Part shown: positions 41,101-49,054 of the stretch, piece after piece | How the letters are laid out: each line of letters begins with the position of its first letter | Position numbering within the stretch: position 1 is the first letter of the stretch | Source: Paraburkholderia panacisoli | Lineage (GTDB): Bacteria > Pseudomonadota > Gammaproteobacteria > Burkholderiales > Burkholderiaceae | Assembly: GCF_008369935.1 (NCBI RefSeq) | Contig: NZ_VTUZ01000015.1 | Span: 140,428-204,427, forward strand | DNA: 64,000 bases | Direction of reading: 5' to 3' | The notes under the pieces: model-generated | Seen by the model: only the letters and a program-made list of their open reading frames with translations | Database searches by the model: none | Told to the model about the DNA's origin: nothing | Program-made: the position numbers and the translations under genes

Positions 41101-43295
41101 AGTCCCGGCTCCCGCAACAACATGTCCTTGATTAGATCAAGCTGAGCTTCGGCGCGCACCATTTCTTCTTGAATGAGTTGCTGACGAGCCGCCAAGTCGG
41201 CGTCATCGGCCCGACGGCTTTGAAGCTGCTGCTGCAAATCATGAATATCCTTGAGGCGCTGTTCCGCCAGCTTTGCCGCTTCCTCTTGCCGCTTCGCCAG
41301 TGCCGTCTTTTCACCATCCAGTTGCGCCTTGGCCTGCTTCAGCGCCTCGATTTCACGCCCCCGCTGTTCCGCCAGCTTTGCGGCCTCTTCCTGCCGCCCC
41401 ATCAGCGCCGTCGTTTCCCCCGTTAACTGCACCTTGGCCTGCTTCAACGCCTCGATCTCACGCTTGCGATCTTCCGCCAGCTTCGCGGCCTCTTCCTGCC
41501 GCCCCGTCAGCGCCGTCTTTTCGCCCTCCAATTGCACCTTGGCCTGCTTCAACGCCTCGATCTCACGCTTACGATCTTCCGCCAGCTTCGCGGCCTCTTC
41601 CTGCCACCCCGTCAGCGCCGTCTTTTCGCCCTCCAATTGCACCTTGGCCTGCTTCAACGCCTCGATCTCACGCTTGCGATCTTCCGCCAGCTTCGCGGCC
41701 TCTTCCTGCCGCCCCGTCAGCGCCGTCTTTTCACCTTCCAATTGCACCTTGGCCTGCTTCAACGCCTCGATCTCACGCTTACGATCTTCCGCCAGCTTCG
41801 CGGCCTCTTCCTGCCGCCACGTCAGCGCCGTCTTTTCACCTTCCAATTGCGCCTTGGCCTGCTTCAACGCCTCGATCTCACGCTTACGATCTTCCGCCAG
41901 CTTCGCGGCCTCTTCCTGCCGCCCCGTCAGCGCCGTCTTTTCACCTTCCAATTGCGCCTTGGCCTGCTTCAGTGCCTCGATCTCATGCTTCCGATGTTCC
42001 GCCAGCTTCTCGGCCTCTTCGTGTCGCCCAGTCAACGCCGTCTTCTCGCCTTCCAACTGCACCTTGGCCTGCTTTAGCGCTTCGGTCTCACGACCCCGCT
42101 GTTCCGCCAACTTCGCAGCCTCGTCGTGCCACCCCAACAGCGCGGTCCTTTCGTTCTCCCCCTGCGCCTTGGCTTGCAGCAGCGCCTCGATCTCCGACCT
42201 CAGTTCTTCCGCCAGCTTCGCGGCTTCTTCCTGGCGCCCCACCAGCGCCATCTTTTCGCTTTGCAACCGCGTGTTGGCGTACTTTAGCGCCTCAATCTCA
42301 CGCCCCCACTCTGCCGCCAGCTTCGCGGCGCCGTCCTGCCGTCCCGCCAGCACCGCCTTTTCGCCTTCCAGTTGAGCTTTGAGCCGCGTCAACGCCTCGA
42401 TCTCACGCTTACGCTCTGCTGCCAGTTTCAACTGCTCATCCCGCTCTTTCGCGAGGATGTTCAAGCGTGTCTCGACTTCGGCGCGGCGTTCGGTAAAAGC
42501 AGACTTCTGCTTTGCTTCGCGCTGACGGGAGTGCTTTGCCTCGTATCGCAATTGACCAACCTGGCGAGCTTCGGAATCGCTGAACTGAGTATCCGACGGC
42601 AAAATATCCAGCATGGCCTCTGCTTCGACGAAGTTGCCAGCTTCATGTAACCTGAAGGCGAGCCACTTCAGTCGATATGGCTTCGGATCGAGCGCATGTG
42701 CGCGGCGTGCCGCCTCGACCACTTGGGCACGATCGCTGCTCATCAATTGCCGAGCCAGGACCGTGTACGCATTCGCCTGCATGGCCGGCGAGATTGAAAT
42801 CCCGTTCAGCAACTTTTCGACTTCACCGAACCCGCCCTGGTTGTATGTGGCGATAACCTTGTCGAAACTTTTCCCGCCCAGCGCCCCGGGCGGCACCTGC
42901 CTACCCGACTGTCGCCAGATTCTTCCCAGCCTGGCGGGCACCGAAAACAACGAGGCCGGCGAATCCACACTCTCGATGAGAATATCGCCCAGCTTCGCAT
43001 TCAATGCGTTTTGCTTTTCGAGCTGGTGAACTTTTCGCTGCGCCTCGACAAGCGCTTGCAATCGCTGGTTTTCGGCAAGCGAATCCGGAAGTGCGTCGTC
43101 GACGTAGCCCCTGTCGCTCGCGTTGCTCTTCTCCGAGGCGGCAGGACGCCCCTTTTCGAGTTCCTGGTTTCTCGAAAAGTAATGCTCCAATTCTTCCTCT
43201 ACTTGATGGAGTTGGACGAGCAGAAGCTCTTTTTCCTCTTCCATCCCCTTGAGACGGAACTTGAGATCGGCCTGATCGTTCTGACGTGTCGTCAT
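41097..43295 (-). CDS. Long coiled-coil repeat protein (candidate chain-length ruler)
   Basis: A 732-residue cytoplasmic-looking protein. The N-terminus has the motif LLVQLHQVEEELEHYF, which I recall from other polysaccharide-cluster proteins. Residues about 60-290 are a helical, partly TPR-like domain. Residues about 298-682 are eleven 35-residue repeats (five heptads each) of the type LAEDRKREIEALKQAK followed by LEGEKTAL-x-x-RQEEAAK, which should form one continuous coiled coil of roughly 55-60 nm. The C-terminus ends LIKDMLLREPGL. It is translationally coupled to the methyltransferase gene and lies in an ABC-transporter capsule cluster, where WbdD-type rulers fix chain length by coiled-coil length. 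The function is inferred. Confidence 0.75.
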   Translation of the reverse strand: MTTRQNDQADLKFRLKGMEEEKELLLVQLHQVEEELEHYFSRNQELEKGRPAASEKSNASDRGYVDDALPDSLAENQRLQALVEAQRKVHQLEKQNALNAKLGDILIESVDSPASLFSVPARLGRIWRQSGRQVPPGALGGKSFDKVIATYNQGGFGEVEKLLNGISISPAMQANAYTVLARQLMSSDRAQVVEAARRAHALDPKPYRLKWLAFRLHEAGNFVEAEAMLDILPSDTQFSDSEARQVGQLRYEAKHSRQREAKQKSAFTERRAEVETRLNILAKERDEQLKLAAERKREIEALTRLKAQLEGEKAVLAGRQDGAAKLAAEWGREIEALKYANTRLQSEKMALVGRQEEAAKLAEELRSEIEALLQAKAQGENERTALLGWHDEAAKLAEQRGRETEALKQAKVQLEGEKTALTGRHEEAEKLAEHRKHEIEALKQAKAQLEGEKTALTGRQEEAAKLAEDRKREIEALKQAKAQLEGEKTALTWRQEEAAKLAEDRKREIEALKQAKVQLEGEKTALTGRQEEAAKLAEDRKREIEALKQAKVQLEGEKTALTGWQEEAAKLAEDRKREIEALKQAKVQLEGEKTALTGRQEEAAKLAEDRKREIEALKQAKVQLTGETTALMGRQEEAAKLAEQRGREIEALKQAKAQLDGEKTALAKRQEEAAKLAEQRLKDIHDLQQQLQSRRADDADLAARQQLIQEEMVRAEAQLDLIKDMLLREPGL
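41251..42405 (-). repeat. Eleven tandem 105-bp repeats inside the coiled-coil gene
   Basis: Units begin near 41251, 41356, 41461 and so on every 105 bp to 42405, each encoding 35 residues. The units from about 41461 to 41985 are nearly identical in DNA, while the outer units are more diverged. This pattern points to recent gain of central units by slippage or unequal recombination. Because 105 is a multiple of 3 and of 21, gain or loss of a unit keeps both reading frame and heptad phase. Confidence 0.9.
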
Positions 43296-43420
43296 TTTGT
43301 ATTTTCCTCGATACCTCAGGTACCCTGATAATCTTCTGGCTTTAGCGGGATTCAGGAGTAGCGACTACTCGGCCGTGGCCAACCGCTGTTTTGGGGAAAT
43401 ACAGTAAAAGCCATGTGGGA

Positions 43421-43442
43421 GTGGCCTTGAATACAAGGCCAC
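43421..43442 (-). promoter_or_regulatory. Perfect hairpin between manC and the coiled-coil gene
   Basis: GTGGCCTTG (43421-43429) and CAAGGCCAC (43434-43442) are perfect inverted 9-mers with a 4-base loop, 13 bp after the manC stop and 126 bp before the next start. There is no run of T after it on the minus strand. It may be an RNA-processing or partial-termination structure that sets expression between the sugar-nucleotide and ruler genes. Confidence 0.55.
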
Positions 43443-43454
43443 ATCCGATGCTCG

Positions 43455-44882
43455 CTACTCGGACCGTCCGTACCTGTCTTCAAATCGCACAATGTCGTCC
43501 TCTCCGAGATAACTGCCGGACTGTACTTCGATCATTTCAAGAGGCACTTTGCCGGGATTTTCAAGCCGATGCTTTGCACCGAGCGGAATATAGGTGGACT
43601 GGTTTTCGCCGATAAGAAATGTTTCATCTTCGCGTGTCACTCTGGCCGTACCGCGTACAACAATCCAGTGCTCGGCGCGATGATGATGCATCTGCATCGA
43701 GAGTGCGGCACCGGGCTTGACGGAGATACGCTTCACCTGGAACCGCTCGCCCGCGTCGACTCCTTCATACCAGCCCCAAGGGCGAAGCACCCGGGTGTGA
43801 AATTCATGCTCGCTACGGCCGGCCTGCTTCAGATGCTCGACGACCTTCTTCACTTCCTGAGCGCAATGCTTGTGAGTCACCAGAACCGCATCCGCTGTTT
43901 CCACGACAATCACGTCTTTGAGTCCGATGACCGCCACCATCCGTGATTCAGCTCGTACCAGACTATTCGCAACGTCATCTAGCCAGACGTCGCCGCGCAA
44001 TAGGTTGCCTTGAGCGTCCTTCTCTCCGATCTCCCACAGCGCCGACCACGCGCCAATATCGCTCCAGCCGATGTTGGCCGGCACCACCGCTGCCCGCGTG
44101 GTGCGCTCCATCACCGCATAGTCGATGGAATCAGATGGACACGCCGCAAATGCTTCGTCGTCCAGGCGACAGAAGTCCAAATCCTGATGCCGAGTGGCCA
44201 GCGCCTTTTCACAGGCGGACAGAATTTCAGGGCAAAATTTCCCCAGTTCCTCCAGATACTGCCGGCAAGAAAAGAGAAACATACCGCTATTCCAGGAATA
44301 GCCGCTAGCTGCCAGGAACTCCTCAGCTTTTTCACGGCTGGGCTTTTCCACAAAACGTGTAATCCGGCAAGCGCCCATGCCCTGCAGCGATTCACCTTGC
44401 TGGATATAGCCGTAACCCGTTTCCGGCGCCGTCGGGACAATACCGAAGCTGACTAGCCATCCCTCCCGCACGGCCTGCAAACCTTCCGAAACGGCTTGAT
44501 GAAACGCCACCACATCGTTGATCAGATGGTCGGCAGGCAACAGAAGGATCACGGCGTCGGCATCCTGCCGCAGCATGTGCAGCGCAGCCACAGCCGCCGC
44601 TGGCGCGGTATTGCGCCCCACCGGTTCGAGCATGATGGCAAGAGGGGAGATCTCGATCTGGCGCATCTGCTCAGCAATCACGAATCGATGATCCTGGTGG
44701 CAGATGATCAATGGATCGCTGACCGATTCCATGCCCGAAAGACGTTGCACTGTTTCCTGCAACATAGAGTAATCGGACCGGAAAGGCAGCAGCTGCTTTG
44801 GCAGCGACGCACGCGATAGCGGCCACAGACGGGTACCGGAGCCACCGGAAAGTATCACGGGGTAAATCAATGTCTTCGGCAT
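43455..44882 (-). CDS. manC: Mannose-1-phosphate guanylyltransferase / mannose-6-phosphate isomerase
   Basis: This 475-residue bifunctional protein has the usual length. The N-terminal nucleotidyltransferase has the signature VILSGGSGTRLWPLSRASLPKQ (residues 9-30) and FVEKPSREKA near 175. The C-terminal cupin isomerase domain has RPWGWYEGV, RFQVKRI, QMHHHRAEHWIVV (metal-binding histidines) and GENQSTYIP. It makes GDP-mannose from mannose-6-phosphate in the cytoplasm, giving mannose or mannose-derived units of the capsule. It lies 41 bp after wecC. A dead 3' copy is at 7699-8164. In the B. pseudomallei wcb locus manC also belongs to the capsule cluster. Confidence 0.93.
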   Translation of the reverse strand: MPKTLIYPVILSGGSGTRLWPLSRASLPKQLLPFRSDYSMLQETVQRLSGMESVSDPLIICHQDHRFVIAEQMRQIEISPLAIMLEPVGRNTAPAAAVAALHMLRQDADAVILLLPADHLINDVVAFHQAVSEGLQAVREGWLVSFGIVPTAPETGYGYIQQGESLQGMGACRITRFVEKPSREKAEEFLAASGYSWNSGMFLFSCRQYLEELGKFCPEILSACEKALATRHQDLDFCRLDDEAFAACPSDSIDYAVMERTTRAAVVPANIGWSDIGAWSALWEIGEKDAQGNLLRGDVWLDDVANSLVRAESRMVAVIGLKDVIVVETADAVLVTHKHCAQEVKKVVEHLKQAGRSEHEFHTRVLRPWGWYEGVDAGERFQVKRISVKPGAALSMQMHHHRAEHWIVVRGTARVTREDETFLIGENQSTYIPLGAKHRLENPGKVPLEMIEVQSGSYLGEDDIVRFEDRYGRSE

Positions 44883-44923
44883 TTAGGATACCTGTGAATC
44901 GGGAACTCGATTGCTCGGGTCCA

Positions 44924-46192
44924 TCATGCGGTTGCTTTCCAGATACCACGCGTGTCGATTAGCACTTGAATGCTGTTGAGTTCGGGCTTCGCACGTCTAA
45001 ATTCATCATGATCGACCAGCACAATAAGGATGTTTGCACGCGCGAGTGCCACATCCTGAGTGACCAGAACCGCTTCTGCTCTCAGTAGCCCCTTGGGCAA
45101 GACCTGAAGGTTGGGCTCAACCACCATGACCTTCTGACCATGGCGGGCCGCTAAGGTTTGAGCAATAGCAAGCGCCGGACTCTCACGCAGGTCATCGATA
45201 TTTGCCTTGTAGGTGATGCCGAAACAAGCAATGCGAATATCGTTGACGTCCACGCCCGAATTGGTGAGTTCCGAAATGGCTTGCTCTACCTTTTGTGCCA
45301 CCCAGTCCGGCTTGGCATCATTGACTTTGCGTGCCGCCCGGATCAGTGTGGCCTCTGCAGGCGCACCATCGACAATGAACCAGGGATCGACGGCGATGCA
45401 GTGCCCGCCCACCCCACAACCTGGTTGCAGAATCTTGACGCGAGGATGCCGATTTGCCAGCGTTATCAATTCCCAAACATCGATTCCCTGCTTGTCGCAG
45501 ATGATCGAGAGTTCATTGGCAAACGCAATGTTGACGTCACGAAAACTATTTTCCGTGAGCTTGCACATTTCAGCTGTGCGGACGCTCGTGACAATACACT
45601 CCCCTTGCACGAACAGGCGATAAAGCTTGACGGCTGCTTCTGAGCACCTGGGCGTCATTCCGCCAACCACGCGATCATTAACAACCAGTTCATGCACGAT
45701 ACGACCCGGGAGAACGCGTTCCGGACAGTGAGCAATGCGTATATCGGATTCATCGCCTGCCTGCTGAGGAAAGCTGAGATCGGGTCGAGCCTCGGCTAAC
45801 CACGTCGCCAACTGCTCGGTGGTGCCGACAGGAACAGTGGATTCGAGAATGACCAGATTGCCCTTTCTCAATACAGGCGCAATCGACTTCGCCGCGGCCT
45901 CGATGCAGCTCACATCCGGCTTCTGCTCCGCCGTCAACGGCGTCGGCACCGCGATGACGAACGCGTCGGCGTGTTCGGCATGCATCGTCGCCCGCAAATG
46001 ACCAGCACCCACCACCGCCTGCACCAGAATGTCCAGTTCAGGTTCGACGATATGAATATTCCCCCGATTGATGGTGTCTACAACGTGCGGTGAAACGTCG
46101 AGGCCAATCACCTGCAATTTGCGTGACGCAAAAAGGGTGGCTGTGGGTAAGCCTATATACCCGAGACCAACAATCGAAATCGTATTCAACAT
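44924..46192 (-). CDS. wecC: UDP-N-acetyl-D-mannosamine dehydrogenase
   Basis: This 422-residue nucleotide-sugar dehydrogenase has NAD site ISIVGLGYIGLPTA, STVPVGTTE, the helix block EMCKLTENSFRDVNIAFANEL typical of WecC and the catalytic-cysteine block GCGVGGHCIAVDPWF (Cys near residue 268). It oxidises UDP-ManNAc to UDP-ManNAcA. Its start overlaps the frame of a residual wecB tail (46186-46250), showing that a wecB-wecC pair once existed here. The epimerase now available in the window is encoded at 8834-9979. UDP-GlcNAc-type substrates cannot be fully excluded, but the sequence favours WecC. Confidence 0.9.
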   Translation of the reverse strand: MLNTISIVGLGYIGLPTATLFASRKLQVIGLDVSPHVVDTINRGNIHIVEPELDILVQAVVGAGHLRATMHAEHADAFVIAVPTPLTAEQKPDVSCIEAAAKSIAPVLRKGNLVILESTVPVGTTEQLATWLAEARPDLSFPQQAGDESDIRIAHCPERVLPGRIVHELVVNDRVVGGMTPRCSEAAVKLYRLFVQGECIVTSVRTAEMCKLTENSFRDVNIAFANELSIICDKQGIDVWELITLANRHPRVKILQPGCGVGGHCIAVDPWFIVDGAPAEATLIRAARKVNDAKPDWVAQKVEQAISELTNSGVDVNDIRIACFGITYKANIDDLRESPALAIAQTLAARHGQKVMVVEPNLQVLPKGLLRAEAVLVTQDVALARANILIVLVDHDEFRRAKPELNSIQVLIDTRGIWKATA

Positions 46193-46250
46193 GTACTCAC
46201 TAGAATGTTGCGTATGCGCTGCGCCGCTTTACCGTCACCATAAAAGCTTT
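46186..46250 (-). pseudogene. 3' tail of a deleted wecB
   Basis: On the minus strand, residues ESFYGDGKAAQRIRNIL lead to a stop at 46186, overlapping the wecC start. They match the conserved C-terminal GDG-x-A-x-x-RI-x-x-IL block of UDP-GlcNAc 2-epimerases, including the intact WecB here (FGDGHAAGRIVSIL). Sequence upstream of about 46260 no longer resembles WecB, so only the last 20 or so codons remain. Confidence 0.7.
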
Positions 46251-46398
46251 CCGCCCGTACCACCGTTATATGCGAAACCGGCCTGCAGAAAAGGCTCGTC
46301 GCGTTCGTGACGATCGGTACCCCTCGGTGCCCGGCATATTTTCGTGATGGCCTGCGGTCGTGCTCTAACGGTAATCACCGTTCTCGTTATTTTGGATC

Positions 46399-47574
46399 TC
46401 AATCCACGTGATCGAGAATGATACTTTCCAGCAATTTCACCGCGCCGATCATTGCAAGAGCGATAACCAGAGTTACGAATGCGTTATAGAGGCGCCTCGG
46501 TTCCATTGGGTAGCTCGGGGTACTCGGGGATTGCAGGGTTGACACCATCTTGAGGGTGCGCGCCGCATCCATCCGGCCTTGCTGCAAGGCCGACAATGCC
46601 GTCCTGTACAAATCCTTAGCGAAATCGACCTGCATTTGCAGGCGCTGGAACTCTTCGATGGTGTAGTTAAGCGTCTTGCTGGTCGGTGAAGCCAATTCTG
46701 CACGTCTTTGGACAATCTGCTGCCGAAGCGCATTGAGATTCTGCTTGAGCATCACAACGGTCGGCTGATTCGGACTCAAATTGGGCGGCAAAGAAGCGAG
46801 CTGAGTCTCGATGTCAGTTTTTTGCCCCTCAAGTCTATCGATAAGCGCGTTCAGACCTGAGGCCGTCGTTTGTGGAGCCGCCAAACCCTTCTGGTTCTGA
46901 AAGTTGATCAGTTTGCCAGTTGCATCAAGTAAGAGATCATGCGCAAGCGTGACTTGCTTCGATAAGAAATCCACTTGCGACTGCGCCAACTCATGACCGA
47001 TCTCATTCATATGCGCTTCGCCCAATTCGACCATCAGCTTGACGATCTGTTGCGCGGTTTTAGGATCGTAGGCCTGCGCCTGAATACGTATAACGCCGCT
47101 GTAGTCGTCGTAAGTGACGTCAATGCGATCGAGCCAATACTGATAGAACCATTCGGTCGGCGCATTCTTGAACCACATACGCGAAACAGGATCGCGGCGT
47201 GAGTTGCTGTAGTGCGCACGCAGACCGAGCGTGGCATCGAGCTTCTCGAGCATGTCCTCTGAAAGAAGATACTCACGCAGCAACAGCTGATCGGCACTGC
47301 TGACGTTGCCGACGGCCGCGGTGATCCCGGGTATGGTAATACTCGAACCGTCAACTTGGTCCGTCCTCTGAATAATCACCGTGGCTTGAGAAACATAGCG
47401 GTCGGAGGCCACCAGTAGCCAGTACGGTACCGACAGGATGGTGAAGATTATGATCAGCCGTATGGTGAGCTGAAATACCCGGATCGAGAACAACGCGTTT
47501 TTCGCTTTCTCATACGCCCCGGTCAATCCACCACCCGAGCGTAAATTTTCGACTGCTACCAATGATTCTTTCAT
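46399..47574 (-). CDS. Capsule export inner-membrane protein, KpsE/WcbD-like
   Basis: This 391-residue polysaccharide co-polymerase of the KpsE/CtrB/BexC class has membrane segments at residues about 35-56 and 362-382. Between them is a large periplasmic domain beginning SDRYVSQATVIIQR, with a central coiled coil (residues about 190-330). It links the ABC transporter in the inner membrane to the outer-membrane channel. The start overlaps the kpsT stop by four bases. It is the fourth of four contiguous export genes, in the same set as wzm-wzt-wcbD-wcbC of B. pseudomallei. A 206-bp gap with the wecB remnant follows. Confidence 0.9.
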   Translation of the reverse strand: MKESLVAVENLRSGGGLTGAYEKAKNALFSIRVFQLTIRLIIIFTILSVPYWLLVASDRYVSQATVIIQRTDQVDGSSITIPGITAAVGNVSSADQLLLREYLLSEDMLEKLDATLGLRAHYSNSRRDPVSRMWFKNAPTEWFYQYWLDRIDVTYDDYSGVIRIQAQAYDPKTAQQIVKLMVELGEAHMNEIGHELAQSQVDFLSKQVTLAHDLLLDATGKLINFQNQKGLAAPQTTASGLNALIDRLEGQKTDIETQLASLPPNLSPNQPTVVMLKQNLNALRQQIVQRRAELASPTSKTLNYTIEEFQRLQMQVDFAKDLYRTALSALQQGRMDAARTLKMVSTLQSPSTPSYPMEPRRLYNAFVTLVIALAMIGAVKLLESIILDHVD

Positions 47575-48233
47575 GAGAAAAGCTCGTTCTTGTATGCCTT
47601 TAATGCATCGTCCAGGTCATCAAACCAATAGGCGTGTCCGTCGTTGATCCAGATTGCCGACTGACAAAATTGCTTGAGCGTGCTTTCGTCATGAGAAACC
47701 ATGATGATGCTCGCCTTGCCCGTCGCGTCCTTAAAGGCATCAGCGGCCTTTTTTCTGAATTTGGTGTCGCCAGCCGCGGTGACCTCGTCGGAAATAAAGA
47801 CGTCGAAGTCGAAGGCCAATGACAACGCGAACTGCAAACGCGATCGCATCCCCGACGAATAAGTCCGTACGGGTTCATCGAATGCGTCGCCCAGTTCGGC
47901 AAAGCACTGAATGAAGGCGAGACGGTCAGCGAGCTCATCTTGATGCCCATGTATCCGGCAAACAAATTTTGCGTTTTGGCGCCCCGTCAGCGTCCCTTCC
48001 AATCCGCCGCTGCCCATGGGCCATGACACGCGGCAGCGTCGCTCTACCCTGCCTTTGTTCGGGAAGTCGATTCCGCCAATAATGCGCAACAAAGTAGATT
48101 TGCCCGCGCCGTTTTGCCCAATCAACGCAACGCTTCTCTGGGTCGGAATAGTCATGTTGATATCACGCAACACCCACTTGCCCGGTCCGTGTTCCGTCAG
48201 GTAACGCTTGTAAACATTTTCGATGAGAATCAT
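47571..48233 (-). CDS. kpsT: Capsule ABC transporter ATPase, KpsT/Wzt-like
   Basis: This 220-residue ATPase has Walker A GQNGAGKST (residues 39-47), signature TYSSGMRSRLQFAL (about 124-137) and Walker B FDVFISDEV with SHDE further on. It has the short KpsT form without the carbohydrate-binding C-terminal domain found in O-antigen Wzt proteins, so chain recognition is not built into this subunit. It powers export of the finished lipid-linked polysaccharide with the KpsM-like permease; its start overlaps the kpsM stop by four bases. Confidence 0.92.
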   Translation of the reverse strand: MILIENVYKRYLTEHGPGKWVLRDINMTIPTQRSVALIGQNGAGKSTLLRIIGGIDFPNKGRVERRCRVSWPMGSGGLEGTLTGRQNAKFVCRIHGHQDELADRLAFIQCFAELGDAFDEPVRTYSSGMRSRLQFALSLAFDFDVFISDEVTAAGDTKFRKKAADAFKDATGKASIIMVSHDESTLKQFCQSAIWINDGHAYWFDDLDDALKAYKNELFS

Positions 48234-49048
48234 CGCATCACCAGTTTTCTGGAAAAGCGTCTGTATAAAGCCAGCCCAGCAAATATGAGCCCCAACGCCC
48301 AGGCATACAGGTAACCGAGGCTAATCCCCGGGATAGTACGGTAGTCAGGCATGAAACCTAGCCTGACCAGTTCCAGTCCGTTGACAATCGGATTAGCCGA
48401 AAAAATATATTGATACGGCACCGGAACGAATATCGAGATCGGAAACAAGGCGCCTGAAATATAAAAAAGCGGCAAATAGATAATCTTGAAGATATGATCC
48501 AGTTCGCGAACGAAGCGCATCGCCACCGAGGTCACCAGTCCAAATCCCAATCCAAGCAACCATAGCCCTATGAGACTGACAATGACCATCAGAGGATCTC
48601 GAGGAAGCCACACAGGATTGAGCAGATCCGGAGTGATAGCATGCCCCGTCACAATGGCAATGACGACGAGGACGACGGCTATCGGAATCATCAGGAACAG
48701 CTCCAACACTGCCCTCACGATAGCCACGTCCAGCGGTTTAACCTGTCGATAGGCAAAGAATGCCCAATTGCAGTCTATTCCGTGCAGCACCTGCGTCCAC
48801 GTACGACGCCAGAGAAGCAACCCGATGAAACCCGCGATGATCCACATGTTGATCGCAATTCCGCCGACCTGATGGATCCGAAACGTCTCGAGTCCGAATG
48901 CATGTAGCGCGATATAGATAATCGGCTCAATCAAAAGCCAAAGCCATGCCGCACGCGCTTCAAACAGGCGATCAAGCGCCTCGCGCAAAAACATCGCGCG
49001 CCAGACAGAAACCGTAACTTCGAAGGGGGTCCGAACTCTCGCCGTCAT
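48230..49048 (-). CDS. kpsM: Capsule ABC transporter permease, KpsM/Wzm-like
   Basis: This 272-residue ABC-2 type permease has about six membrane segments. The N-terminal cytoplasmic stretch VSVWRAMFLREALDRLFEAR is characteristic of KpsM/CtrC/BexB proteins, and the C-terminal half carries NPIVNGLELVRLGF. It forms the membrane channel through which the lipid-linked capsule passes. It follows the outer-membrane protein gene by 6 bp and overlaps kpsT by four bases, giving a compact export operon. Confidence 0.92.
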   Translation of the reverse strand: MTARVRTPFEVTVSVWRAMFLREALDRLFEARAAWLWLLIEPIIYIALHAFGLETFRIHQVGGIAINMWIIAGFIGLLLWRRTWTQVLHGIDCNWAFFAYRQVKPLDVAIVRAVLELFLMIPIAVVLVVIAIVTGHAITPDLLNPVWLPRDPLMVIVSLIGLWLLGLGFGLVTSVAMRFVRELDHIFKIIYLPLFYISGALFPISIFVPVPYQYIFSANPIVNGLELVRLGFMPDYRTIPGISLGYLYAWALGLIFAGLALYRRFSRKLVMR

Positions 49049-49054
49049 GGCCCG

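Noticed and set aside
41251..42382. Two long plus-strand frames rich in Ser/Ala/Pro repeats
   Set aside because: They are antisense to the coiled-coil repeats. The apparent repeats only mirror the 105-bp units, and neither has a plausible start region.
41251..42405. CRISPR array
   Set aside because: The units are contiguous 105-bp coding repeats without unique spacers.
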